A DNA stretch of 43,661 nucleotides, taken from positions 1 to 43,661 of the forward strand of contig JACDSH010000006.1 in NCBI GenBank assembly GCA_013450215.1. The letters run 5' to 3'. This document shows, one piece after another, positions 29,601-36,681 of this stretch. Numbering within the stretch: the stretch's first letter is position 1; each line of letters opens with the position of its first letter. The notes under the pieces were generated by a model, which saw only the letters and a program-made list of their open reading frames with translations, did not search any database and had not been told where the DNA came from. This DNA comes from Nitrosospira sp. GTDB lineage: Bacteria; Pseudomonadota; Gammaproteobacteria; Burkholderiales; Nitrosomonadaceae. A program made the translations under genes and the position numbers.

Positions 29601-29712
29601 TTTGTGGGTATTGCGCGATCGGCAACTGCACCGCAGCGGTGAGTCCCGCCAGCACGATGATCATGGACAAGACCGATGCAAATATTGGCCGCGTAATAAA
29701 GAATCTGGTCAT
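26602..29712 (-). CDS. RND multidrug efflux pump, inner-membrane subunit (AcrB/MexB type)
   Basis: A 1036-residue proton-driven transporter of the hydrophobe/amphiphile efflux family. It opens with RFFITRPIFASVLSMIIVLAG. GIVVDDAIVVLENVER holds the pair of aspartates that relay protons in TM4. GAVIAMTLVLVAVFLPVAFLGG and GLAAKNAILIVEFA mark the two homologous halves. Length equals AcrB/MexB. It would expel drugs, solvents or bile-like amphiphiles from membrane and periplasm. The substrate range is not readable from sequence. It lies between adaptor and outer-membrane genes in one operon. Confidence 0.97.
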   Translation of the reverse strand: MTRFFITRPIFASVLSMIIVLAGLTAAVQLPIAQYPQIAPPTVVVTATFPGASAETLAKTVAAPIEEQLSGIEGLLYFDSSADSSGTLAITATFEIGTDIDRATFNVSNRLNIALPRLPDEVRRTGIVVQKRSNDILLVVMLTSKNQKHNPLFLSNYVTLNVLDELKRTKGVGEARIFGAQDYSMRIWLHTDRMAQLGITTSDIAAAIQTQNAQYAAGKIGQQPAPADQQLVYTVRAEGRLLEPEQFGNIILRADGPRGVLYLKDVARIELGSQDYNIRTALNGEPGVGIPIYLQIGSNALDTAHAIKVKMDELKQRFPEGIDYEIPYDTSDFVKASIWEVIKTLGEAMILVILVVFVFLQSWRATLIPIIAVPISLIGTFAGLWILDFSINTLTLFAMVLSIGIVVDDAIVVLENVERLMAEEKLSPVDAAIKAMQQVSGAVIAMTLVLVAVFLPVAFLGGIAGELYRQFAVTLAVAGVISGVVALTLTPALCALLLKSVHRTSRFFQPFNHGFERVRNFYVAMVGLTLRHTIIGALAFMAIIGGVAYLIKTIPVGFVPAEDQGYVITAVIMPDGATLSRTVKTTDSIRAAMAEDPAVAFQFAVNGFDLFGGGNKTNAATMFVRMTDWSERTATADDIVNKLFGIGMMQPDGLAIAFNPPAINGLGNAGGFEVYVQSREDSDPLRLASVVNDFIAALNQEPRLAGINTFFRPTVPQLFVEVDEAKAISQGVAVADIYAALQSTMGSLYINDFNRSGRTYRVQLQAEAEYRMKPEDLGRVYVRARSGAMIPLSALSTVTDVIGAEQLNRYNGLLAAKIFGGGAHGVSSGDAIAMVEEIAERNLPAGYQIAWTGQAYQEKRTGSAAVFAFSFAIVMVFLILAAQFETWVLPLAVIMAVPFAMAGALLAILLRDMPNDIYFQIGLVTLIGLAAKNAILIVEFASQKMKQGMPVAQAAIEAAQLRFRPIVMTSMAFVLGVVPLVIATGAGAAARRSMGTGVFGGMLLATFVATIFIPLFFAWFTRKHVQHPAEKSAGEI

Positions 29713-29740
29713 GCGGCTTCCTGCTGATGAACTGTCATAC

Positions 29741-31183
29741 TCACTTGCTCGGTGGTTCCTTAGCGGCTAAGGTACGGGTGATATGCAGGATGTCAACATC
29801 CTGTCTGATTTTGGCTGGGAAGGGCGCAAATCCACTCTTCTCGCCGAGCTTCGCGAAGCGTATCGCTTCCTCATTCAGAGCCTTGTCTCCTGAGGATCGA
29901 TTGATCTCAATCGATGCTAATTCTGTTTGTTTTTTGGGTGTTACCTCAGATGTATCTTTCGGAACCACCTCTGGCGGATCTGACGGTTTTGGTGTTTCTG
30001 CTGGGACAACATTAAGTTCTTGGGTCGGTGCTGTGACGACTTCTTGCAGAGAGACGGGGGCGCTCGGACGGAGTTTAATAATATTATTTGTTATTACCTT
30101 ATCACCTGCTTTAAGTCCTTCAAGAATTACCCAGTTCGTACCTATCCAATTATCAGCTACGACGGGACGAACGGTCGCCTCGTTCTTTTCATTCACTATG
30201 TATACGAATCGACCTAGATCAGATGTGATTACTGCGGTCTGCGGTATGACAAAAACACCGTTGCGCTCACCTGTGGTTACGCGCACACGCACAAACTGTC
30301 CTGGCAATAATCGTTGGTCAGCATTCTCAAAAGTTGCGCGCAGCATCTGCGTACCTAATAAAGGATCAATTCTGCTTGCAGCAAAATTTAATTGTCCTTT
30401 TTGTTGATACTCCGTCCCGTCGGGCAATATCAAAGTGACTTGCTGTACGTTCTTTTCCGTCAGATGCCCGCCGAATCTCACTAATTCATTATTGGAGAGG
30501 CTGAAACGTACCCAGATCGGGGATACTTGGACGATGGTCGTGAGTAAACTATTGTTGGCAGTTATTAGTGCTCCCTCGGAAAATTGAAAATGACCGGATA
30601 CCCCTGCGACCGGTGCTGTCACGGTTGAGTATGAGAGATTAAGCTCGGCGTCTCGTACGCGCACTTCGGCCTGTTGCATGGCAGCACTTGCGATTTCATT
30701 ATCCGAAACCGCGTTGTCGTACTCACGCTGACTAATGGACTGAGTGGCTAATAATCCCTGTAGACGGTTCTCTTCACGCTGAGTCTGATTGTTGCGGGCT
30801 TTTTGCTGGTTGAGTTGTGCTTTTGCTTGCGACAGCGCATTTTGATAGGGCACCGGATCAATTAGAAACATGGGCTGACCGGCTACTACGGGAGAACCTT
30901 CCTTGTAGAGTCGCTTAAGCAGAATTCCACCCACACGTGGACGGATCTCCACCTCCTTTGCGCCCTCGGTTTGTGCGACAGATTCAGCGCTGATCGGTAC
31001 GCTGGTGGGTTGCACCTCAATAACACTTACCGGCATGGCAGACCCTGCCGGAGATTGACCGGTTGGGTTATTATTACCACATGCTACCAACACGATGCTG
31101 ATAGCCATCGCGGCGACCGTTCTCTTTAGGTATTGAACGGGCAGTACGGTATGGTGATTATTCTGTTCATTTCCATATGGCAC
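29741..31183 (-). CDS. RND efflux periplasmic adaptor (AcrA/MexA type) with TonB-like C-terminal tail
   Basis: A 480-residue membrane fusion protein, about 100 residues longer than AcrA/MexA. The lipobox LVAC gives a lipidated cysteine at 35. Barrel-sandwich, hairpin and beta-barrel parts run to about 380, with IRPRVGGILLKRLYKEGSPV, VTAPVAGVSGHFQF and GLKAGDKVITNNIIKLRPSA. The extra part is a Pro-rich linker (about 381-423) and a tail at about 424-480. The tail reads SSGDKALNEEAIRFAK, FAPFPAKIR and DILHITRT, which closely matches the second half of a TonB C-terminal domain. The first half of that domain is missing. The start is uncertain because 18 polar residues precede the hydrophobic signal. 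Confidence 0.92.
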   Translation of the reverse strand: MPYGNEQNNHHTVLPVQYLKRTVAAMAISIVLVACGNNNPTGQSPAGSAMPVSVIEVQPTSVPISAESVAQTEGAKEVEIRPRVGGILLKRLYKEGSPVVAGQPMFLIDPVPYQNALSQAKAQLNQQKARNNQTQREENRLQGLLATQSISQREYDNAVSDNEIASAAMQQAEVRVRDAELNLSYSTVTAPVAGVSGHFQFSEGALITANNSLLTTIVQVSPIWVRFSLSNNELVRFGGHLTEKNVQQVTLILPDGTEYQQKGQLNFAASRIDPLLGTQMLRATFENADQRLLPGQFVRVRVTTGERNGVFVIPQTAVITSDLGRFVYIVNEKNEATVRPVVADNWIGTNWVILEGLKAGDKVITNNIIKLRPSAPVSLQEVVTAPTQELNVVPAETPKPSDPPEVVPKDTSEVTPKKQTELASIEINRSSGDKALNEEAIRFAKLGEKSGFAPFPAKIRQDVDILHITRTLAAKEPPSK

Positions 31184-31217
31184 TAGCGAAAACCCCCGTT
31201 CTGGTCTGGGAATAATT

Positions 31218-31241
31218 TACTTACATTCTTGTATGTATGTA
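31218..31241. promoter_or_regulatory. AcrR-like operator between adaptor gene and TetR-family gene
   Basis: An imperfect inverted repeat: ACTTACAT at 31219-31226 faces ATGTAAGT at 31237-31244. The 24 bases at 31218-31241 agree with the E. coli AcrR site at 20 positions by my count from memory. It lies in the 114-base divergent region, so one repressor dimer pair could shut off both the pump and its own gene. A TATTAT at 31245-31250 abuts it on the regulator side. Confidence 0.7.
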
Positions 31242-31297
31242 AGTTATTATAGCAGTAATGGTATGTGTAAACTGGGATTTAGAGAACTTCGATAAGA

Positions 31298-31915
31298 ATG
31301 GCACGTAGAACTAAAGAAGATGCTGGGTTAACCCGGGAGCGAATCATTTGTGCCGCGCGTGAGGTATTTTTAGTGCGTGGGGTCAGTCGTGCCACTATGC
31401 AGCAAATTGCTGCTCAGGCGGGAGTTACACGGGGGGCGGTCTATTGGCACTTCGATAACAAGATTGATCTGTTCGATGCCATGCGTGCGCAAGTATTCTT
31501 ACCCCTGATAGACCGGATGGACGAAACTTTGTTGATTGAAAGTTATGAAGATCCTCTGGCTCGGATAGAGGATTTTCTGTGTACCACCATACAGATGCTG
31601 GATGATAGTGTTGAGACACGGCAGATCTACGAAATAATGATGATTAAGTGCGAATATGTGGAAGAGTTCGCGACCGTTTTACAGCAAATACTGTTGAGCT
31701 GTTCTGGTATCGCCGAAAAGTTGCAGTTGGTTTATGAACGTGCAAAAGTGCAAGGTCAACTTCACGCGACTCACGATCCTGTCCAGTTAACTATGGATAC
31801 CCATCTATTTTTCATTGGACTGCTGCATATGTGGGTGAAAGATACCGAGGGTACCTATTTCCGTCATCGGGCAATAGATCTGATCAAGACCCATATGCGA
31901 CTCCGTCGCAATTAA
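31298..31915 (+). CDS. TetR/AcrR-family repressor of the RND operon
   Basis: A 205-residue regulator. The N-terminal TetR helix-turn-helix (about 10-58) reads TRERIICAAREVFLVRGVSRATMQQIAAQAGVTRGAVYWHF in pieces typical of AcrR/TtgR/MtrR. The C-terminal ligand domain (about 85-200) includes RQIYEIMMIKCEYVEE, as in the TetR_C_2 domain of that group. It faces the efflux operon across an AcrR-like operator, so it is very likely the local repressor, released by pump substrates. Confidence 0.93.
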   Translation: MARRTKEDAGLTRERIICAAREVFLVRGVSRATMQQIAAQAGVTRGAVYWHFDNKIDLFDAMRAQVFLPLIDRMDETLLIESYEDPLARIEDFLCTTIQMLDDSVETRQIYEIMMIKCEYVEEFATVLQQILLSCSGIAEKLQLVYERAKVQGQLHATHDPVQLTMDTHLFFIGLLHMWVKDTEGTYFRHRAIDLIKTHMRLRRN

Positions 31916-32065
31916 CGGTAGTCTTCTCCTAGTCTCCTGATAATGACCTCCTTGTACCAGCTGGGCCATGCCTTTCCAGAGCTGAATAGATTAAGACAAG
32001 GATAGGGCGTGGTCGACTTGGATCCTGCTGAGATGGGTTAGATTGTCTCCACGCAAAGATCGGTC

Positions 32066-32090
32066 AAAGTTGACTAAATCAATCAACTAT
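32066..32090 (+). promoter_or_regulatory. Type 1 IscR binding site, box 1
   Basis: These 25 bases match the E. coli type 1 IscR consensus, as I remember it, at 23 positions, including the central GACT and the TCAACTAT end. The box covers the -35 element and most of the spacer of the promoter before iscR. Cluster-loaded IscR bound here should block transcription. Confidence 0.75.
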
Positions 32091-32098
32091 CTTATAGT
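32070..32098 (+). promoter_or_regulatory. Sigma-70-type promoter of the iscR-suf operon
   Basis: A -35 hexamer TTGACT (32070-32075) and a -10 hexamer TATAGT (32093-32098) are separated by exactly 17 bases, each one base off consensus. Transcription would start near 32105, about 70 bases before iscR. Both IscR boxes overlap it. Confidence 0.7.
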
Positions 32099-32118
32099 TG
32101 ACAAAATTAGTCATCTAT
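32094..32118 (+). promoter_or_regulatory. Type 1 IscR binding site, box 2
   Basis: A second 25-base match (23 positions) with ATAGTTGAC at its left end and AGTC and CTAT in its right half. It begins at the -10 hexamer and covers the expected start point. Its centre is 28 bases from that of box 1. Confidence 0.75.
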
Positions 32119-32173
32119 TGACGGCGCCAAATCCCATTTGATACATTCAACCATCTGATTAAAAGTAATTTTT

Positions 32174-32656
32174 ATGAAACTTACAACCAAAGGACGTTTT
32201 GCAGTGACTGCATTGCTTGATCTAGCAATGCAGCAGGGTACTGGGCCGGTAATGCTCGCTGGAATTAGCCAGCGTCAGAAAATCTCACTATCTTATCTTG
32301 AGCAGCTATTCGCAAAGCTACGGCAGCGCGGACTGATTGCAAGCGTCCGAGGTCCGGGTGGGGGTTATCGTCTTGCTAGAGATAGTGTGCAGATAACGGT
32401 TGCTGAAATCATACTTGCTGTGGACGAACCGATGGATTCGACTCAATGTGGCGGCAAGGAGAACTGCCTCGATGACAGAAAATGTCTGACACATGACTTA
32501 TGGGTCAGACTTAATGGTTTGATTTTTGATCATCTGGGTAGCGTATCCCTAAGACAATTAGTTGATGATCAGAAAGTGCGTCAAGATCACTCGGTTGGTT
32601 TGCTGGATATGCGTAAGGTCAAGCACATTGTTGAAGATACTGCGCTTTCAGTATGA
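32174..32656 (+). CDS. iscR: Fe-S cluster regulator IscR (Rrf2 family)
   Basis: A 160-residue winged-helix regulator. It starts MKLTTKGRFAVTALLDLA, the family opening, and the recognition area reads ISLSYLEQLFAKLRQRGLI with the wing RGPGGGYRLAR. Cluster ligands C92, C98, C104 and H107 occur at exactly the E. coli IscR numbers. With a 2Fe-2S cluster it should repress its own operon through type 1 sites; without one it can act on type 2 sites. It heads the iscA-sufBCDSU-nfu operon, so the cluster supply feeds back on synthesis. Confidence 0.96.
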   Translation: MKLTTKGRFAVTALLDLAMQQGTGPVMLAGISQRQKISLSYLEQLFAKLRQRGLIASVRGPGGGYRLARDSVQITVAEIILAVDEPMDSTQCGGKENCLDDRKCLTHDLWVRLNGLIFDHLGSVSLRQLVDDQKVRQDHSVGLLDMRKVKHIVEDTALSV

Positions 32657-32662
32657 TTTCTG

Positions 32663-32691
32663 CGTGACTACATACCTAGGTATCGGTCACG
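32663..32691 (+). other. Intercistronic hairpin between iscR and iscA
   Basis: CGTGAC (32663-32668) pairs with GTCACG (32686-32691), and inside it ATACCTAGGTAT is a perfect palindrome that can fold as a second small stem. No U run follows, so it is more likely an mRNA stability or processing element than a terminator. Confidence 0.55.
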
Positions 32692-32720
32692 ATTAATGCA
32701 GTGACAGATGGATTATAAAG

Positions 32721-33062
32721 ATGGCAATAACACTGACAGAGAGTGCAGCAAAACAGATTCAGAAGCAGCTTGAAAAGCGCGGCAAGGGACTGGCTTTGCG
32801 GATTGGCGTTAAGAAGGTGGGCTGTTCTGGATTTGCCTATACATTTGACTATGCAGACGAGGTGCGTGCGGATGACCAAGTATTCGAGTCGAATAATGCG
32901 CGGGTAGTGGTCGACGCCGCCAATCTATCATTCCTCGATGGCTCGTGTGTCAACTTCGTTAGGGAAGGACTCAACTCCACCTTCAAGTTCGATAACCCAA
33001 ACATTGAAAATACATGCGGCTGTGGCGAAAGTTTCAGTCTGAAAGAATCAACTGAGATTTAA
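32721..33062 (+). CDS. iscA: A-type Fe-S carrier (IscA/SufA family)
   Basis: A 113-residue HesB/IscA-family protein. The three cluster-binding cysteines are C35 (KKVGCSGFAY), C99 and C101 (NTCGCGESF). It carries clusters from the SufBCD scaffold to target proteins, or delivers iron; both have been proposed. DGSCVNFVREGLNSTFKFDNPN is typical. It could equally be called sufA; its place after iscR and before sufB does not decide. Spacers with hairpins lie on both sides. Confidence 0.93.
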   Translation: MAITLTESAAKQIQKQLEKRGKGLALRIGVKKVGCSGFAYTFDYADEVRADDQVFESNNARVVVDAANLSFLDGSCVNFVREGLNSTFKFDNPNIENTCGCGESFSLKESTEI

Positions 33063-33077
33063 CAATAACAGATAGAA

Positions 33078-33108
33078 AGAGACTCTGTGACCGTAGTTCA
33101 GAGTTTCT
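33078..33108 (+). other. Intercistronic hairpin between iscA and sufB
   Basis: AGAGACTCTG (33078-33087) pairs with CAGAGTTTCT (33099-33108) over ten positions with one G-U pair and an 11-base loop. There is no poly-U tail. Position suggests differential stability or readthrough between the carrier gene and the scaffold genes. Confidence 0.5.
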
Positions 33109-33140
33109 ACTTCACAATAGATGACATTGGAGCAAGCTGA

Positions 33141-34577
33141 ATGAGTGCCGTTTTACAGAATCTGGTTAACCAGCCTTATAAGCATGGTTTCATTACTGAA
33201 ATCGAGTCTGATGTCGCGCCGAAAGGGCTTAATGAGAGCACTATCAGGATGATCTCAGCCAAGAAAAACGAGCCCGACTGGCTGCTCGAATTTCGTCTGA
33301 ACGCTTATCAGCAATGGCTCACAATGAAAGAGCCTCAATGGCCGAATGTTGACTATCCAAAGATAGACTTCCAATCTATCAGCTACTACTCGGCACCTAA
33401 GCCTAAAAAGAAATTGGGAAGTATGGATGAGGTCGATCCAGAGTTGTTGCGTACCTTTGAGAAGCTCGGTGTGCCGATGCACGAGAGGGCCGCACTTGCC
33501 GGTGTTGCCGTCGACGTGATTTTTGATAGCGTATCTGTAGCGACCACCTACAAGAAAAAATTAGCTGAGGTCGGCATTATTTTCGGCTCCATTTCAGAGG
33601 CCGTACATACACATCCCGATCTGGTGAAGCGATATCTTGGAACGGTGGTGCCGGTTGGGGATAATTATTATGCTGCACTCAATTCGGCGGTATTCACCGA
33701 TGGCTCGTTCTGCTTCATTCCGAAGGGGGTCAAGTGCCCGATGGATCTGTCGACTTATTTCCGTATTAATACTGAAGCATCGGGTCAGTTTGAGCGCACG
33801 CTAATCATTGCAGAGGAGGGCGCTTCTGTTTCCTACCTTGAAGGTTGTACTGCACCTAGGTTCGACACCAATCAATTGCACGCGGCCGTAGTCGAACTCG
33901 TTGCTCTTGATAATGCGGATATTAAGTACTCGACCGTACAGAACTGGTATGCGGGGGATGAGAATGGAGTTGGCGGTATTTTCAATTTCGTGACCAAGAG
34001 AGGACTTGCCAAGGGAGTTAACTCTCGAATTTCGTGGACTCAGGTTGAGACAGGTTCGGCAATCACCTGGAAGTACCCGTCATGCATACTGCAGGGTGAT
34101 AACTCGGTCGGCGAATTTTATTCAGTAGCGGTGACCAATAATCATCAACAAGCCGATACGGGTACTAAGATGATCCATATCGGTAAGAATACGCGCAGCA
34201 CCATCGTCAGCAAGGGTATCTCGGCTGGCCATTCCAAGAATAGCTACCGTGGACTGGTTAAGATTGCACCCACCGCAGCCGGTTCTCGTAACTACTCGCA
34301 ATGCGACTCAATGCTGATTGGTGATCAGTGCAGTGCCAGCACTTTTCCCTATATTCAGGTGCGCAATAACAGCGCCATCGTCGAGCATGAGGCCTCCACC
34401 TCAAAAATTGGTGAAGATCAATTATTCTATTTTGCGCAGCGCGGTATCGGCGCTGAGGAGGCGGTATCGATGATCATCAACGGATTCTGTAAGGATGTAT
34501 TTCAACAGTTACCAATGGAGTTTGCAGTCGAGGCGACTAAATTGCTTGGATTCAAGCTCGAAGGGAGTGTCGGATGA
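33141..34577 (+). CDS. sufB: Fe-S assembly scaffold SufB
   Basis: A 478-residue scaffold subunit of the SufBCD complex, on which sulphur from SufS/SufU is joined with iron. The C-terminal beta-helix contains [38 protein letters not shown] and [29 protein letters not shown], all hallmark SufB stretches with conserved cysteines. The N-terminal part has [20 protein letters not shown]. Length is normal. Its stop overlaps sufC by four bases. Confidence 0.98.
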   Translation: MSAVLQNLVNQPYKHGFITEIESDVAPKGLNESTIRMISAKKNEPDWLLEFRLNAYQQWLTMKEPQWPNVDYPKIDFQSISYYSAPKPKKKLGSMDEVDPELLRTFEKLGVPMHERAALAGVAVDVIFDSVSVATTYKKKLAEVGIIFGSISEAVHTHPDLVKRYLGTVVPVGDNYYAALNSAVFTDGSFCFIPKGVKCPMDLSTYFRINTEASGQFERTLIIAEEGASVSYLEGCTAPRFDTNQLHAAVVELVALDNADIKYSTVQNWYAGDENGVGGIFNFVTKRGLAKGVNSRISWTQVETGSAITWKYPSCILQGDNSVGEFYSVAVTNNHQQADTGTKMIHIGKNTRSTIVSKGISAGHSKNSYRGLVKIAPTAAGSRNYSQCDSMLIGDQCSASTFPYIQVRNNSAIVEHEASTSKIGEDQLFYFAQRGIGAEEAVSMIINGFCKDVFQQLPMEFAVEATKLLGFKLEGSVG

Positions 34578-35362
34578 TCTCTCCAGATAGTAAATTACTG
34601 CTGGAAATACGCGGATTACGGGCAAGCATTAATAGCATCGAGATCCTAAAGGGAGTCGATCTCACGGTCAGAAGTGGTGAAGTGCATGCGATCATGGGTA
34701 TCAATGGCTCAGGAAAAAGCACTCTCGCCAAGGTACTTGCTGGACATGCTGCCTATGAGGTTACCGGGGGAACGGTATTGTTTGAAGGCAGTAATCTATT
34801 CGATTTGGCACCTGAAGAGCGGGCTCGTGCCGGCGTATTCCTTGCCTTCCAGTACCCAATCGAGATACCTGGCGTTGCCAATAATCAGTTTCTGAGACTT
34901 ACCTACAATACAGTACAAACGCATCGTGGCAAGGACGAGCTTGATCCGCTTGAGTTTGATGATTTTGTGCGGGAGAAAATGAAGATGCTTGAAATGAGCC
35001 CTGATTTTCTTGACCGTAGTGTCAATGCGGGCTTTTCCGGCGGAGAAAAAAAACGTAATGAAATCTTGCAGATGGCATTGCTTGAGCCACATCTTTCAAT
35101 TCTCGACGAGACTGATTCCGGTCTGGATATTGATGCACTCAGGATCGTTGCCAATGGCGTCAATCAGCTCGCGACTAAGGACAGTGCGACCATACTCGTG
35201 ACTCATTACCAGCGCCTGCTCAATTATATCGTGCCTGACTATGTGCACGTGATGGAGGCAGGTCGCATCATCAAGACCGGCGGTAAACAGCTTGCGGTTG
35301 ATCTCGAGTCACATGGCTACGATTGGGTGAGTGCCGAACAGCGTGCCGCAGCGAGAATATAG
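34574..35362 (+). CDS. sufC: SufC ATPase
   Basis: A 262-residue ABC-type ATPase that binds SufB and SufD and drives shape changes needed for cluster assembly. Walker A is GINGSGKST, the signature is [15 protein letters not shown], and Walker B with D-loop is [16 protein letters not shown], where the E-T-D-S-G-L-D pattern is typical of SufC rather than transport ATPases. It starts inside the sufB stop (ATGA) and ends two bases before sufD. Confidence 0.98.
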   Translation: MISPDSKLLLEIRGLRASINSIEILKGVDLTVRSGEVHAIMGINGSGKSTLAKVLAGHAAYEVTGGTVLFEGSNLFDLAPEERARAGVFLAFQYPIEIPGVANNQFLRLTYNTVQTHRGKDELDPLEFDDFVREKMKMLEMSPDFLDRSVNAGFSGGEKKRNEILQMALLEPHLSILDETDSGLDIDALRIVANGVNQLATKDSATILVTHYQRLLNYIVPDYVHVMEAGRIIKTGGKQLAVDLESHGYDWVSAEQRAAARI

Positions 35363-35364
35363 AA

Positions 35365-36678
35365 ATGAGTGTGGCTGCCGCCAATAGTTACCTTGAAAGT
35401 CTGTTGCAGGGAGGATCTAAGCTACCAGTCAGTCCGTTAGCGTGGCTGAACCAGTTGCGTGCGAATGCAGTTGAGCGGGCAGGTGCGTTACGAATCCCGA
35501 CCACGCATGATGAAGAATGGCGCTTCACCGATATCTCTTCCCTTACCAAGCTGCCCTTCCAGGCAATACAGACCGCATCAGACCTCCCACCTTCGGAGGC
35601 GGAGCCTTTCTACCTAGAGCCAGCGACAATTCGGTTAGTGTTCGTCGATGGCGTGTACGCGCCACATTTGTCGACCCAAGTGCCCGATATTGCCGGAGAT
35701 TCCGGCATAGTGGTTACGCACCTGTCAGCAGGCCTGTCCAAACACCCGTCCACGCTGGAGCAGCATCTTGCTCGTCATGCTGATTTCAGAGATACCGTAT
35801 TCACTGCGATCAATACTGCAATGCTCCATGATGGAGCGCTGGTCATCATGCCACCTAACGCCACGATTGATAAGCCGATTCATCTATTATTCATCGCAAC
35901 CCAAGAGAAGGTGGCAAGTTATCCGAGATGTCTTCTAATTGCCGAATCCGGCAGTACGGCGACCGTCATTGAGGATTACGTCACGTTGCAGCAGGGTGTC
36001 TATGCTACCAACGCGGTGACTGAAATTGCGCTGTCTGATAATGCACGTGTCAACCATATTCGGGTCCAGCGCGATAGCGGTCAGGCATTCCATATTGCAG
36101 ACTGTGCGGTATCTCTTTCGCAGGGGAGCCATTATCAGTCGACCAGTATTGCACTGGGAGCACGCATCTCTCGGTATAACTTAAATATTCAATTGGCTGG
36201 GCAAGATGCTGAATGCGTGGTCGATGGATTGGCGCTGATTGCAGATCGTCAGCTCGCGGATACACATACCTGCATCGACCACATCAAGCCACATTGCACC
36301 AGCCGTCAATTGCATAAATGTATCGTGGATGGATCTGCCCACGCGGTATTCAATGGCAAGATCATGGTCAGACCTAATGCGCAGGGCACCGATTCTGCAC
36401 AGTCGAGTCGCAACCTGCTTCTTAGCGGCAGAGCGCATATCGATACCAAGCCCCAGCTAGAGATCTTTGCCGATGATGTGAAGTGTGCCCACGGCGCGAC
36501 GATCGGTCAGCTCGACAGCGAAGAAGTTTTTTATCTGAAGAGTCGCGGACTATCCGAGATGGCGGCGCGTAACTTACTAACTTATGCATTCGGTGCTGAA
36601 ATCATCGAGGGTATTCCGATAGTGTCGCTGAGAAAGCAACTCGAGCAAACAGTACTTGAACGTACTCAGAGAAACTGA
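35365..36678 (+). CDS. sufD: SufD
   Basis: A 437-residue partner of SufB in the SufBC2D scaffold. The C-terminus has the hallmark KCAHGATIGQLDSEEVFYLKSRGL with the conserved histidine, and IDTKPQLEIFADDVKC. The frame is open upstream into sufC to 35323, but ATG 35365, two bases after the sufC stop, is the sensible start. The N-terminal half is variable as usual. It contains many cysteines in the beta-helix (for example HTCIDHIKPHCTSRQ), which is common in this family. Confidence 0.96.
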   Translation: MSVAAANSYLESLLQGGSKLPVSPLAWLNQLRANAVERAGALRIPTTHDEEWRFTDISSLTKLPFQAIQTASDLPPSEAEPFYLEPATIRLVFVDGVYAPHLSTQVPDIAGDSGIVVTHLSAGLSKHPSTLEQHLARHADFRDTVFTAINTAMLHDGALVIMPPNATIDKPIHLLFIATQEKVASYPRCLLIAESGSTATVIEDYVTLQQGVYATNAVTEIALSDNARVNHIRVQRDSGQAFHIADCAVSLSQGSHYQSTSIALGARISRYNLNIQLAGQDAECVVDGLALIADRQLADTHTCIDHIKPHCTSRQLHKCIVDGSAHAVFNGKIMVRPNAQGTDSAQSSRNLLLSGRAHIDTKPQLEIFADDVKCAHGATIGQLDSEEVFYLKSRGLSEMAARNLLTYAFGAEIIEGIPIVSLRKQLEQTVLERTQRN

Positions 36679-36681
36679 ATC

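Noticed and set aside
26651-29770. Several plus-strand open frames antisense to the RND pump gene
   Set aside because: They are shadows of the strongly coding minus strand and show low-complexity Ser/Thr/Ala translations.
32084-32100. Palindrome CAACTATCTTATAGTTG as a separate operator
   Set aside because: It is explained by the junction of the two IscR boxes and the -10 hexamer rather than by an additional site.
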